In this document: positions 1-11,298 of the stretch, one piece after another
Position numbering within the stretch: the stretch's first letter is position 1
How the letters are laid out: the number at the start of each line of letters is the position of its first letter
Origin: Vitrella brassicaformis
Lineage: Eukaryota; Sar; Vitrellaceae
Assembly (NCBI GenBank): GCA_001179505.1
Contig: CDMY01000571.1
Location: 107,880-171,879 of the forward strand
Direction of reading: 5' to 3'
Length of the DNA stretch: 64,000 nt
Position numbers and translations under genes: made by a program
The notes under the pieces: model-generated
What the model was told of the DNA's origin: nothing
Seen by the model: only the letters and a program-made list of their open reading frames with translations
Database searches by the model: none

Positions 1-1088
1 AGCTGGCGGCAACGGCGGTCCTGCTCAGTGGCTGTGGACATCCGGCCGATGTCGGCACCGCTTCGCAGCAAGATGCGGATGGTAGCCTCGCCAGGGGGCA
101 TCCTGCGGATGGCTCGGTCCCTGGCGTCTTGCGGCTCGGTGACGTCTTGCGATGCCTGAATCAATCCATAGAGATTGCAGGCGGCCACAACCAGCGGCGT
201 CTCGTTGGGGTTGACCGTCGGCCCTCTGTTGATGTCCGCTGCTGGCAGGTGGCGGCCGAGGTAGTCGGTCACACACGGAGAGCCCTGAGATGCCGCCTCG
301 TGCAGAGGGGTGAAATAGTTGCCACTCACTGCCGTCAGACTCGCCCCGTTGTTCACGAGCAGCTCGAGATACGAATCGATGAAGGCCTGCGAATAGCTTC
401 CTCCCTCGCTGCGGGCTGCACCGTGGATCAGATTGCCGTTCAAGTATTGTTCGGTTGCGAGTGTGGCGTCATACCGAATGAGCCGCCGGTAGATCGACAG
501 CAGCCGCTCCTCATAGGCGGGAGACACGATTCTGCCGGTAAAGTAAAGGGACCAGGGCAGCTCCATGACAGCGAGCATTCCATGACGGCGCACCGCAGCG
601 CCGCGTGCCAATAAGACCCTCACGGCACTCTCGTTGCCGCACCAGACTGCCACCTTGATGGGCAAAGACCACTCGTCAAAGATCAGTGGCGTGTTTATGG
701 CGGCACCTCCGTCGATGAGGGCGTTAATGATGTCCGCCTCGAGCTCACGAGACGACCAATGAGGAAAACGGACGGGCCGCGGAGGACCGCTGCTGTCTGC
801 TTTGTGGGTCGACAGAGTGCCGTCGCTCAGATTGTCGACAGCGAGCGAAAGCAGCCGATACGGCCGTCCACGAGCGTCGCTGCCGCATACACGCAGCCGG
901 GGAATACTGTCCGGGTCAGCACCATCCTGTATGAGTTGCGTGACCTGCTGCGGGTGAGTGAAGGTCCGATGAGCGATGCCCTCAGCCAGCCGTCGGGTCG
1001 CACCGCTGGTGCCGTTCACGTGCCCGATCTCGATGTCCTCGAGCCGCAGACAGTCATCAAGCTGCTGGCTTTGCGCACTGGAGGCCAT
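1..1088 (-). CDS. Ankyrin-type repeat protein, copy A (5' part, runs off left edge)
   Basis: The frame opens at the ATG at 1086-1088 and stays open for 362 codons to the window edge, so the C-terminus is missing. It aligns along its whole length with the copies at 51.8-53.6, 57.2-59.1 and 62.0-63.1 kb. It starts MASSAQSQQLDDCLRLEDIE, followed by a Leu-rich helix pair ending in RTFTHPQQVTQLIQDGADP. The middle holds ankyrin-like units such as LEADIINALIDGGAAINTP, ESAVRVLLARGAAVRR and TPLHEAASQGSPCVTDYL. Ankyrin repeats are protein-binding scaffolds; the partner is unknown. Unlike copies B and C it needs no extra intron near codon 30. No lesion is seen in the part present. Whether it carries the shared C-terminal module cannot be told. 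Family membership is seen directly; ankyrin fold is inferred. Confidence 0.8.
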   Translation of the reverse strand, partial: MASSAQSQQLDDCLRLEDIEIGHVNGTSGATRRLAEGIAHRTFTHPQQVTQLIQDGADPDSIPRLRVCGSDARGRPYRLLSLAVDNLSDGTLSTHKADSSGPPRPVRFPHWSSRELEADIINALIDGGAAINTPLIFDEWSLPIKVAVWCGNESAVRVLLARGAAVRRHGMLAVMELPWSLYFTGRIVSPAYEERLLSIYRRLIRYDATLATEQYLNGNLIHGAARSEGGSYSQAFIDSYLELLVNNGASLTAVSGNYFTPLHEAASQGSPCVTDYLGRHLPAADINRGPTVNPNETPLVVAACNLYGLIQASQDVTEPQDARDRAIRRMPPGEATIRILLRSGADIGRMSTATEQDRRCRQ

Positions 1089-1797
1089 CCCTCACGCCAT
1101 CATTCTAAGCTGCATGCATTGTCACACACGAACAGCACACAGTGCCTCCCTCCTCTCTCTCTCTCTCTCTCTGTCCATCCATCCATCCATCCATTCGCAC
1201 CTCATCAGTGAGTGGGCGATGCGTCGAGGCAGTCTTCCTTGCCGTCGGTGAAGGGACACGTCGCATAAGCGAGATCGCCTGCAGAGCACACAGAACAACA
1301 CACACAGCGTCATCCATGCCTCTGCCCTCGTCCCTCTCTGCGTCCCTTCTCGCACCTCAATCAACTGGTCGGAATGGCGTCCCTCAGAGATGGGGATGTC
1401 GCAGATGGCTCATCTCGGCAGCACCTGGCTCATCAGGCCTCACGGGAAAGCAATTACCGGGAAGCAGATAAACACACCAAGCCCCCTCACCGAGCCCTAT
1501 CCACCAACGGGCCGGTCCTCCCTCTCATTGCGAGCTTGGATGAGATCACCAAGAGCTTCCCAAAGCATTGCGGGACCAGCAGGGCTGTGCCAGTGCATCA
1601 CCCCATCCGGGTAAGCTCAGATCTGACACATGCACACACACCTGCCTTGTTGATGATCTCAGTCTTCTCGCTTTCTTCCCGGGTGGCTGGTTCAGGCCGC
1701 CTTATCGGACATTCGTCGGAGCGCGGGGCTTCCCTCACGCCCATGTGTTGGCCGGTGTGACTGATTTATTCATCAGCAGCAGCCGAAGCCGCTCTCA
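1089..1797. other. Intergenic / 5' flanks, microsatellites
   Basis: A (CT)n run followed by (CATC)n lies at about 1150-1195. An open stretch at 1374-1610, ending in a good GTAAGC donor, could be an upstream exon of the permease gene that follows. I could not join it to 1798 with consistent phases, because an in-frame TGA lies 18-20 bp before the ATG at 1798. No other gene is visible. Confidence 0.4.
1194..1214 (-). promoter_or_regulatory. Conserved 5' motif of the ankyrin family (copy A)
   Basis: The plus strand reads TTCGCACCTCATCAGTGAGT here, about 106 bp upstream of the ATG of copy A. Near-identical words lie 80-84 bp upstream of copies B, C and D. Outside the coding region it is the best conserved part of the flank, so it may be a core promoter, a 5'UTR element or a splice-linked site. 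Function is inferred. Confidence 0.45.
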
Positions 1798-4165
1798 ATG
1801 GATGGCATCGTATGGATCAGCTGTGCTATCGTGACGTTCGTCGGTGCGGCCTTCTCGGCGGGGGGAGGCATCGGCGGCGGGGCCATCTACATCCCCACTT
1901 ATATGGTCATCTTCGGGACGGCGCATTTGGCGGTGCCGCTGAGCAAGGTGACCATATTCGGGCTGGCGCTGGCCTCCAACTTGTTCAATGTGCATCAGAG
2001 GCACCCGAAGAGGGACAGGTGAGAGAGGGAGGGAAAGAAATGGTCCTGATGCACTGTGTGTGTGGTGTGCCTGTTTGTGTGCCAGGCCGTTGATCAACTA
2101 CGAGATGTGTATCATGCTGGAGCCTGCAACTCTCATCGGTGCGTCAGCATTGCCGGCCTTCCTGCATTTACTCTGGATGGGTGCTGTAGGTGCGATGATC
2201 GGCGTCTACCTGAACGTGGTGATGACGTCGATCGAGATCCTCGGCTGCCTCGTGGTGGTCCTCTCCATCACTTCCTACAAGACCTTTGTCAAGGGCGTCA
2301 AGCAGTACCGGCAGGAGTCCCTCACACACACACGGATACCCCACACAGAACTGCCGGCCATCGCCGTCCACCCACACACGCAAGACACTATGAGGACTGA
2401 CCAGGCCGACCAGCCAGAAGACACACAAGACCGAGAGGGAGGCAAGATGCCCCTGATTGTGACGTCGACCGACCCCCTGCTGGCCTCCCTCCCTCCCAGC
2501 CATGGCGGCCATGGCGACGTTTCCCCCGCCGGCGTGAGCACCGGCATGCCCAGCGACACCTCCCCCCTCTCTCTGCGCATGGCAGACGTCAAGACACCAG
2601 GCGGCAGAAGCCACCAAGTACAACAGCAAGAGCACCAGGAGAGTGAGAAAGCGGCTCTGCTGCCGCGAGGGAGAGAGGGACAGGGGGAGGAGGGGAGGGG
2701 TCGGCAGCCGCTGGAGATAGAAGAGGAAGTTGGTGACGAGAAGAACACAGACGAGGTGCGGCGGTACCACAGGTGGGATGCGTGTGTGCCGTGGGGGTGG
2801 CTGGGTGTGCTGGTGGTGTGCTGGGCCGTCAACTGCGCGGCACTCGTCTATGCGGGCGGGCCGACCGGCATTCTCTGCGGTCAGTGAGGCAGCAAGGCAG
2901 AGAAAGGGAAATGGGATTATGTGTGTTGTGTTGTGCAGGCGATTTGCTGCAGAAGATTGCTCTGTTGACACTGATTGTGGTGCTGGCGTCGTTCACATTA
3001 TGGTTCCGCCAAGTGCTGCTCGCATACAGAGTGGGTGGGAAGGAGCATGTGCACCGCCACCTTGCTCATCGTTTCTCTATCTGTCTGTCTGTCGATCGAT
3101 CAGCGTGACCGTGAGGTGTGCGGCTTCCACACACACGCCATCGACGAGGGCGGATTCGGATGGATCACCGCCAGAAACACACGTACCTTTGCACACACAC
3201 ACACGATGCCTTCACTCCATCCATCCATCCTGTTGCTGTGTCAGTGGTGTACCCGTTTTGGTCGATGGTGGCTGGCGTGGCGGCGGGGTGCCTCGGTAGG
3301 CATCTATGTGTTTGTTGGTGTGTTGGGGGTGCTCGGTGGTCATTCATGCCGTCAGTGCAGTGAGGATGTGACCTTATCGCAAGCAGCGACTGGCCTGTCT
3401 GTCTTGCTGGCCGTCGCGATGAGCTTTGCAAAATTCCAATTGATACTTCTGAACCAAAGAGGCAGACAGACAGACAGACAGCATAGCTGCCCATTTCATT
3501 GTCCATGGCCAGATTTGTTTGCTGTGTGTGTGTGTGTGTGTGTGTGCAGGTATTGGTGGTGGTCTTGTGAAGGGCCCCTTGATGCTTGAGATAGGTAACT
3601 GGGAGAGAGAGAGAGAGAGAGAGAGAGAGCGACGACGCAGTTCGTTCATTCGCACGTTGGTCTCTCTCAGGTCTGCTCCCCCACTCGGCCGTCGTCTCGT
3701 GAGCAACACGCCACTCCTACACACACACACACACACACACAGGCGTGTGTGTGTGTGGTGCAGTGCGACGTTCATGATCCTGTTCACCTCGTCGAGCACC
3801 TCGCTGCAATTCGGCCTCATGGGTGGGTCGGTGGACAACCAACCAACCAAACAAACCATACGCTCATTCTGGCATTCTGTCATTGTCGTGATGCGTGTCA
3901 CACAGGCCGCCTCGAGATTGTTTCGTCCCTCATCTTCTCGCTGTGCGCCTTCTGCGGAGCGGTGAGCGGACAAACAGCCAACCAGCCCAAAAGAGCTGTG
4001 TGTTTGTCACACCAATCAGCTGGTGGGGGTCAAGCTGGTGTCTGCCGCCGTGCGGCGGTTCAAGCACGGCCAATCGGGGGTCACCTTCCTCCTCGGCACA
4101 CTCATCCTTGTTAGGTAACCCCACCAACCCCTCACACACACACACGAAATGGCTGAATGCTCTCC

Positions 4166-4199
<34 letters not shown>

Positions 4200-4368
4200 C
4201 AGTATGTGTTGCATGGTGGGTGTGAGCATCCACGAGGAGCTGCACGGGGTGAGGAAGCGGCCGCCCTTCTCTGTGAAGAACCTGTGTGAGGCCCTGCACA
4301 AACACCCACAGACCCCCGAGCTGCCACAGATGTTCTCCTGGCACAAGTGGCAGAAATGGCACCACTGA
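1798..4368 (+). CDS. TauE/SafE-family membrane permease (sulfite-exporter-like)
   Basis: Multi-exon gene for a TauE/SafE-type permease. Known members move small anions such as sulfite or organosulfonates; the substrate here is not known. Exon 1 (1798-2018) holds a first membrane helix and the family glycine motif GAAFSAGGGIGGGAIYIP. Exon 2 (2086-2879) has two more helices, then a charged loop of about 190 residues that is unusually long for the family, then another helix. Short exons follow, including GVAAGCLG joined across an intron to IGGGLVKGPLMLEIG, the second half-repeat motif. Further exons encode ATMILFTSSSTSLQFGLMG-like helices (3760-4120), and the last exon ends at 4368. Exon joins at 2018/2086, 3297/3550, 3594/3671, 3822/3906 and 4114/4202 keep frame. 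The start at 1798 sits right at the first helix, so an upstream exon with a signal peptide may be missing. The exon at about 3105-3168 is uncertain. Confidence 0.8.
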
Positions 4369-4830
4369 CTTACGAACAGAGAGGGAGGGAGGGAGGGAGG
4401 ACTGAGTGTGCGGGTGCGTGGGGGTGGGGTGTACAGAAAGATCGAGGTCCTTTTTCATATGAATGAAAGTGTTCTGTTGAGAGGAATGAGTGTGTGCTGA
4501 GTCTGATGTCTGCATGGGAGGTGGGGGGCGGAGGGGTGCACACACATTCTTTGTTCCCATGATTCATTCGAGTCGTCCTTGATAGATATGGATGTCCTTT
4601 ATGAGTATCGACCGGCCGTCGCACGTGTGTGCGTGTAGACAGATACTGGCATGCATGCGTCACGACAAAGCTCTAAACCCGCTGAAAAAGGGGTGATCTG
4701 CCGCCCCCTTCGGCGCCTTCTCCACCACCCACTCAGCCACCCATTTACACTCTATCTCCATCTGCACATAGCCGTCTGCCCCACACAGTGCGATTCGTAT
4801 CACTCGCTGCCCCCTGCCTCCTGCCCCATA
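4369..4830. other. Convergent 3' flanks, no gene seen
   Basis: The stretch lies between the permease stop and the stop of the minus-strand gene that follows. It holds (GGGA)n, GT-rich tracts and a TGAATGAAAG-type AT-richer patch, fitting two facing 3'UTRs. No convincing reading frame. Confidence 0.4.
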
Positions 4831-6626
4831 TCACCCCGCCCGCAATCGGCCGCTCCCTCGCTGCATGAAGGACGGCTGCTGCTGCTGTGGCTGTGGCTGT
4901 GGCTGTGTAGGCGGCTGTGCTGGTGGTGGTGTTGGGGGTGGGGGTGTGTGTGGTTGTCCGATAGGCTGTCCGCAGTAGACGGCCTTGTAGGCGGGCTCGG
5001 TGAGGACGTAGTGCTCGCACTCGTCGTATGAGTGGAACAGCTGCTGGCCCGTCTCGTTGTCCTCGTGCAGGGACCACCTGCACCCATCCATCCATCCATG
5101 CGCACACACACACACACACACAGAGAGATCAGGGTGCGTGTATGTGTGTCTCATGATTCAGTCACTCAGCTCACATGGAGAAATCCAGCTCACAGCCTTC
5201 AGCAGCATCTGAAAAGGATCACACCACCAATCTCTGTCCGCCTCTCTGTTGTGTCTCATTCGCCGCCTCTTACTCGGTAGTTCTAGCGGCATGAACAGCT
5301 CCCTGACAGCACTTGCGATGCTCTCGTTGCCCCTCACCGCCGCCACACACCCCTCCACCGTGTTATTCCAGTAGGCACCGAACACCTTCCACACCGGGGC
5401 ATTCGCACACGTGCGCGCCACCTGGTGCGCCAGCTTCTCGGCACACTTTTCCGCCATTGCACCTCCTGCAGTTGCAGTGGCATTAGTGCCAGCCCCCGGC
5501 ACATTTGCCCCCGGTGCGAATGTGGGCACGTGTGTATGTGTGTGGTGGAGCGGCTTTGGCGTCACGAACGACGTGTCGCCGCTGCTGGTGTTGGTGTTGG
5601 TGGGAGGGAGAGGGGGCGGGGGAGGTGACTGGCCTGGTGCTGGTGATGGCGGCCCTGGTGGCTGGGAGAATGGCTGAGGCGGCATGCCGGGCGGTGGCGG
5701 TGGGGTTGAAGACATAGATGGACCTGGCACTGCACACAAACAGAGGCATGGGTGAGTCCGAGAGTTGGGACCATTGTCGCTGCTCACTTGGGGGATTATT
5801 CTGCATAGGGCCAGGTGGTGGTGGTGGTGGTGAGCCTGGTGACCCCGACGGCCCATCAGGGAGAGGAGGCCCCATAGGTGCCATAGGTGGCGCATGGGAC
5901 GTGATATTTCCATCATGAATCGGCGGCGCCATGCTGTCCACGGGCGGTCCGGGAGGGCCTGGTTGGCCTGCGAATGGCTGCTGTGGTGCGGGAGGGGGAG
6001 GGCCTGACGGGCCCCCGACACCCGGCGCTACAAGAAAATGGACAAAACACCAGAAGAAGAGATCTACATGCCTTTCTGCCGATTCTCTGTGGGCCGTTGT
6101 GGCGCGGAGTGAGTACCTGCAGTGGTCGGCTCGTTCGGCATCGGTGGGACACCCACACCTGCATCCGTGCGCCAACACAACAAAGGGGAGAGGGAACATG
6201 ACAAGAGGAGAAGAGATCTATCTCTCGCTATGGATGGCGTGCCTGTGCCAGGAGTCGGTCCTGGTGGCGCGGGAGGAACTGATAGAACACGACAATCGCA
6301 CAAACAAGAGAAAAAAACCCCAGATCTCTTCAACCTGCCATTGCAGTGACTTCATCACCCATCATACCAGCTTGATTAGCGTCGGGCGGTGCTGTAGTCG
6401 GCTGTAGGGGGCCTTCTGGCGCAGGTGGCATGCCGGTTGGCTGCACCGCCTGGATCTTGGCTAATTCCATGCTTTTGTTCACCATTGTCGACGTCGACGT
6501 CGCTCGGCTGGCCTTGAAGAGTGAGTGCTGCCCCGGCTCGATGAGGCGGTCGGCGCCGCCTCGGTTGACGGCATGGGCAACAGAGGCGACCGACAGCAGA
6601 CACACAAGCGCACTGCAAACCTCCAT
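4831..6626 (-). CDS. Secreted proline-rich protein, unknown function
   Basis: The ATG at 6624-6626 opens a signal peptide (MEVCSALVCLLSVASVAHA). Small exons follow: 6626 down to about 6340, about 6290-6230, about 6170-6115, and about 6028-5787, then a larger one from about 5730. The middle is Pro/Gly-rich, with GPPPPAPQQPF- and STPPPPPGMPPQPF-like runs. Next comes a compact region with a few cysteines (EKCAEKLAHQVARTCANAPV, then NNTVEGCVAAVRGNESI). The last exon carries HEDNETGQQLFHSYDECEHY and then a Pro/Gln tail. No enzyme motif is seen. The design, a small Cys-containing core with Pro-rich arms behind a signal peptide, suggests a cell-wall or surface protein. The intron between about 5270 and 5095 is clear but its exact ends are not. 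It is divergent from the gene at 6961. Confidence 0.6.
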
Positions 6627-6960
6627 CCCCCCTTGGAAACCGGGATCTGACCCTAGTCCACCGCACTTTGCGAGCGGTGGACAGCCGGTTGACTCCATCT
6701 GTCCACCGGTGATCTTCCCCCCCCGGGTGTCAGAGGGTGATTGGGGCAGCACCTTTCCCCCCCGTCGCCCCTCGGCCGTCCAGAACGCCCTCTCTGGCCA
6801 GCCAGGTGCGTCCCGTCCTCCGCGGCTTGAGTCCCGCCTCTGGGGGCCTGATCGCTCTGTCGTAGGCTCTGCCGCGCCGCCTCTGCACTCTGCAGTGCGT
6901 GCGGCTTTTGTCTCGTGGTTCAGCCATCGCTACCTGCTGTTTCAGTAGCTCATTGACGCC

Positions 6961-8378
6961 ATGCCAAGCGAGTGGAGGAAGGGCAAGGGCGGCAAGCCAG
7001 AGCGCAAGGGCGCCATGCCAGAGAGCGACTGGGTGGAGCGCGTCACGAAGTACCACAACACGGGAGGCCACGAGAAGATCGAAAGGCGTGGCTTCAAGAA
7101 CACCTTCTTCAGGACCCATGTGGACGACCGCATTGCCCATTGCCCTTTCTACCTCTTCGTGGAGCAGGATTACGGCAATCTGCAAGGTGAGAGGGAGCGG
7201 CCACGCCGCCAGAGAGACGGGGTGGGTGGGTGGGTGCACGGCCGGATGGCTGGCGAGGCGCTTTCTGTGAGGAGGGGGATGGATGCCTTCATGCATGCAT
7301 CTCTCCTGTGTGTGTGTGTATGTGTGTGTGTGGCCCCTCAGGTCGGGAGCTTGATCTGCTCCGCACCCTTTGCAACTGCTGCTGGGCGCTCAAGTACAAG
7401 GTCGACCTGTCGTGGGATCTGCTCTTGGGTGCCGCTTCCGGCACCGTCCTCTTCGGCCGCGGCCTCCCCGACCTCGCCTACACCCAGCCCGAGGCCGTGG
7501 AGGGCAGGCCATCCATATATCACACACACACACACACACACACACACGGACAGGTGGACGGATTCCACAACCGCCGAGGCACAACGGCGGGCACAGCCGC
7601 CGAAGCACCACGGCGGGTCAAATGGCGACGCAGATGCCACCAGGAGGGCCGGGGGGAAACATTTCTCGGTCGGCACCGTCGCCAGGACGTCTTCCACAAG
7701 CGCCGAAGCACCACGGCGGGTCAAATGGCGACGCAGATGCCACCAGGAGGGCCGGGGGGAAACATTTCTCGGTCGGCACCGTCGCCAGGACGTCTTCCAC
7801 AAGCGCCGAAGCACCACGGCGGGCCAAATGGCGACGCAGATGCCACCAGGAGGGCCGGGGGGAAACATTTCTCGGTCGGCACCGTCGCCAGGACGTCTTC
7901 CACAAGCGCCGAAGCACCACGGCGGGTCAAATGGCGACGCAGATGCCACCAGGAGGGCCGGGGGGAAACATTTCTCGGTCGGCACCGTCGCCAGGACGTC
8001 TTCCACAAGCGCCGAAGCACCACGGCGGGCCAAATAGCGACGCAGATGCCACCAGGAGGGCCGGGGGGAAACATTTCTCGGTCGGCACGTCCAGATCTGC
8101 AGCCTTCACAAGCGCCAAAGCACCATGATGGGTCAAATAGCGACGCAGATGCCGCCAGGAGGGCAGGGGGGAAACATTTCTCGGTCGGCACCGTCGCCAG
8201 GGTGTCCAGATCTGCAGCCTTCACAAGCGCCAAAGCACCACGGCGGGTCAAATGGCGACGCAGATGCCACCAGGAGGGCCGGGGGGAAACATTTCTCGGT
8301 CTGCAGCGTCACCAGGGCGCCCAGATCTGCACATCCCGGGAAAGGGGGGGAAACTTTTGCGAGCCGGAGGGTTGCTAG
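6961..8378 (+). CDS. Unknown protein whose 3' half is a minisatellite
   Basis: Exon 1 starts at ATG 6961 and encodes a basic N-terminus (KGKGGKPERKGAMPESDWVE) followed by a plausible folded region, with FFRTHVDDRIAHCPFYLFVE and DYGNLQ at its end. The intron runs from about 7186 to 7340 (GTGAGAG...CCCTCAG). Exon 2 continues with GRELDLLRTLCNCCWALKYK and DLLLGAASGTVLFGRGLP. After about 7500 the frame enters a (CA)n tract and then the 103-bp tandem repeat, and stays open to a stop at 8378. The family is not recognised. The true C-terminus may lie before the repeat through splicing; the annotated end assumes readthrough. The first about 130 codons have normal coding character, the rest may be a by-product of the repeat. 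Confidence 0.5.
7580..8345. repeat. 103-bp minisatellite, about 7 units
   Basis: The word CACCACGGCGG recurs at about 7606, 7709, 7812, 7915 and 8018, giving an exact 103-bp period with only single-base changes. Two further units, at about 8122 and 8236, have part of the unit replaced by a GTCCAGATCTGCAGCCTTC segment. Each unit contains GCCGGGGGGAAACATTTCTC. The unit is free of stops in nearly all frames on both strands. Because 103 is not a multiple of three, successive units are read in rotating frames. Confidence 0.95.
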
Positions 8379-8565
8379 CGTTGCGGTGGCAAGGCTGCAT
8401 CTTCCTGGGTACTCCGGGCCCATGTTCAGGCGCGTAGGGGGGAAACTTCTCCGTTTCCCCCCGTTCCTGCCTGTTTTCCGGTGCGTGGGGGGGAAACTTT
8501 GGTGGCGGGGGGGAAACACGCGAAGCCGCCGCCAAAAAGTTTCCCCCCCGAATATCACATCCTCA
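7651..8565. repeat. Cluster of GGGGGGAAAC words, direct and inverted
   Basis: The word GGGGGGAAAC occurs once in each minisatellite unit. It continues beyond the array in non-repetitive sequence at about 8346, 8437, 8486 and 8508. The reverse complement GTTTCCCCCC appears at about 8454 and 8549. The words outside the array have different neighbours, so they are not simply leftover units. Confidence 0.7.
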
Positions 8566-8632
8566 AAAATTCCTCCGCCCCGAAGAGGGCAATGTTTACA
8601 GATGGGAAGCTCGCGGTGTGCAAAGGGGGAAA

Positions 8633-11298
8633 ATGGCTGATTCTGGTGAGGAGCATGCCTCGAAGAGGCGGCGGGTAGACGGTGAGAAGGTAGATCTGAC
8701 GAAACGCGATGAGCAGCGGTCATCTCTGCCTGCGAGTAGCGGTTCACAGACCGCCGCCTCGACAGGGTGGCTGTGGCGGTGCCAGCCTTTCTATCTCAAC
8801 GCGATAGTCGACTATGGGCGTGCAGGCGGTGCGAATGAGGGGTGTCTGAGCATCCGGGACATCATCGAAGGCGAATCGGGGCAAGTGCAGGAGGTAAGTG
8901 AGCATGACCGCCATGGTGTGTGTGTATGGTGCTCCCACACGAACTCTCTCTGTGTGTGTGTCTGTGTTGGGTTCTGATGCAGTTGTTGCTGGCCAACTTC
9001 ATGATTGACCTCGACTGGATGGTCTCAGAGTGCCCCGTGATGCGGAAGATGCAGCGCATCACAATACTCACTGGCGAAGGTCTGTCTACGGCAGAGAACA
9101 CAACACAGACACACACACACACACAGACACAGACACACACCATGGTGTGACCTGATGTGACCTCCTCTCTCTCTCTCTGGGTGGTTGGTGTGTGTGTGTT
9201 TGTGTGTGTGAATGTAGGCAGTGCCCTCGACCAGTCTGCCGGCCGTCTGCGGAAGACCGGACCGCGTGTGGAGGTGTACCGGCCCCCCTTGCCCATCGCC
9301 TTCGGGTCGTTCCACGCCAAGATGATCCTGCTGACGTTCAATGACCGCATCCGTGTGTGCATCCACACGGCCAATTTCATCTACCCCGACTGGTGAGCAG
9401 GCCCATGCAATCATGTGTGTGTGAATGGTGAGTGTGGTGTGGTGCGGTGTGGTCGTGTAGGTGGCGGAAGAATCAGGCCATCTATGTGCAGGACTTCCCC
9501 CGGAAGCAGCAGCAGCAGGGCAGCCAGCCATCGACAGACATGGAAGACATGGAGGGTGAGAGATACCAAGCAAATGCTCCATGCTCTCTTGTTGTGTGCG
9601 TGTTGGTGTGAGTCAGATCAGTTGGTGGCCTTTCTCCGCGCCACGACCAAGGCGGGCGACTGGTGCGACAAGATCCGCCAGTTCGACTACTCCACCGCCA
9701 TTGGCAAGATAGTGGCGTCGGTGCCGGTGAGCGTCACAGCCAAACAGAGGGGCCGTGTTTGTAGTCCATCGGTTGTGCTCTATGGTGTGAGTTACACGCA
9801 GGGCGCTCACAAGGGCTCGGACATCAACCGGTGGGGCCACATGCGGCTGCGCGATGTGCTCAGTAGCCAACCTGACCCCCAGAATCTGCAGGAGTGAGTG
9901 GGATCCCGTTCACTGTATCCGTCTCTGTGTGTGTGTAATGTGTGTGTGTCGTCGTCTTCAGTTTCCATCTGGTGTGTCAGTTCTCTTCTCTCGGCAGCCT
10001 GAGCGACAAGTGGCTGCTGGAGGAATTTGCCGGTGCGTCAGTGAATGCGTGTGCGACGCCCACACGGACGGCATGGCACTCTGCTTCTGTCCGTCTGTCT
10101 GTCTGTCTGTCTGTGTCAGGTACGATGGTGTCTAGCTCTTCCCACCGCCGGCCTGCCCGTCCGAGTGTGCCGATGCACATCGTCCTACCCACAGTGCAAC
10201 AGGTGGGTGCGGGGAGTGTGAGGGATGGTGAAGTGTCCTGGCTGGCTGCTATGGGTGTGTGTGTGGACTTCTGTGTGCAGGTGCGGACGTCCATTGAGGG
10301 CTGGGCGGCGGGCAGGTCAGTCAGCATCGATAGCATCAGTCATTTAGACTCCACCGGAACCAATATAAGTGCTGCATGTCCGTGTGTCTTGCCCTGGAGT
10401 TCCATCCCGATCCCCAGCAAGAACCTCAAGCCGTTCCTGCAGCCGATGCTGCACAAGTGGGGCACGCACACCAACACCTCCAGGGCGGGCGCATCGTCGA
10501 CGTCGGCCTGTCCCTCCGTCCCCCACCCACCCGGCCGATCGAACGCCATGCCGCACATCAAAACGTTCCTCAAGTAAGGGAGATACGCACAGACACACAC
10601 ACACACTGACAGCACAGTACAACACACAGCTTAAGCTTCCTCAATTGGTCCCTACCCGGATGTGTGCGTGTGTGTGTGTCAGGTATGGTTATCGGAAGGA
10701 TGACACCGATCGGTCTCCCGAGCTGGCATGGGCATTCCTGGGAAGCCACAACCTCAGCAAGGTGGGCGCAAGCACGACATCGACGAGGAAGAAAAACTGA
10801 CCAACGGAGCTCTGTTGGTGTGATGGCATGAAGGCCGCGTGGGGCGAGCTACAGAAGAACAACTCTCAGCTGTCCATCCGGTCATACGAGCTCGGCGTGG
10901 TGGTGTCGCCGTCCACGCTGCAGCAGCTCAGCCCCCTCCTCCCACACCCATCACTCATGACGCGGTCGTCCGGGCCATCTTCATCCGCCGCCGCCGCAGC
11001 AGCATCACCACCTTCACCGCCAACCGTGCGCTCCTTCCTGTGGCACAAGACATCCGATGACACCACCAATGCGCCGCTTCCCCGTCTCTACCCAGCCACC
11101 GCCCGTCCGCCCAAGACACCATCCGGCTGTCGTGCCATCGGTGTGCCGGTGCCCTACCCGCTGCCGCCAGTGGCCTATGTGCAGGTGCGGGATGAGCCGT
11201 GGTGCGTCGATGGGAAGCATAGCGGGGTGGACGATATGGGACAGACCTGCCCGAGCCAGCTGACCAGGTTCTATGGCAATGGGCGGGCGGACTTCTGA
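8633..11298 (+). CDS. TDP1: Tyrosyl-DNA phosphodiesterase 1
   Basis: Removes tyrosyl peptides (stalled topoisomerase I) and other adducts from DNA 3' ends in the nucleus. Twelve exons join with consistent phases: 8633-8893, 8983-9079, 9218-9392, 9461-9555, 9617-9726, 9802-9893, 9962-10032, 10120-10202, 10281-10315, 10400-10573, 10683-10761 and 10834-11298. The product is about 578 aa, close to human TDP1 (608 aa). The first catalytic motif reads GSFHAKMILL with the downstream Asn in HTANFIYPDW. The second reads NAMPHIKTFL, then LGSHNLSKAAWG across the last intron. QFSSLGSLSDKW and GSDINRWGHMRLRDVL match conserved family blocks. A basic stretch (SKRRRVDGEK) near the N-terminus could be a nuclear signal. 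The acceptors at 10400 and 10834 are the weakest. Active-site residues look intact. Confidence 0.95.

Noticed and set aside
2168-2971. 267-codon open frame opposite the permease
   Set aside because: Antisense shadow of a GC-rich exon whose sense frame has clear membrane helices and family motifs.
7580-8345. Regularly spaced repeats that might be a CRISPR array
   Set aside because: The unit is a continuous 103-bp tandem repeat without unique spacers, in an intron-bearing eukaryotic region.
7338-8747. Long minus-strand open frames over the minisatellite (up to 231 codons)
   Set aside because: They arise because the repeat unit lacks stops in most frames; no splice or homology support on that strand.
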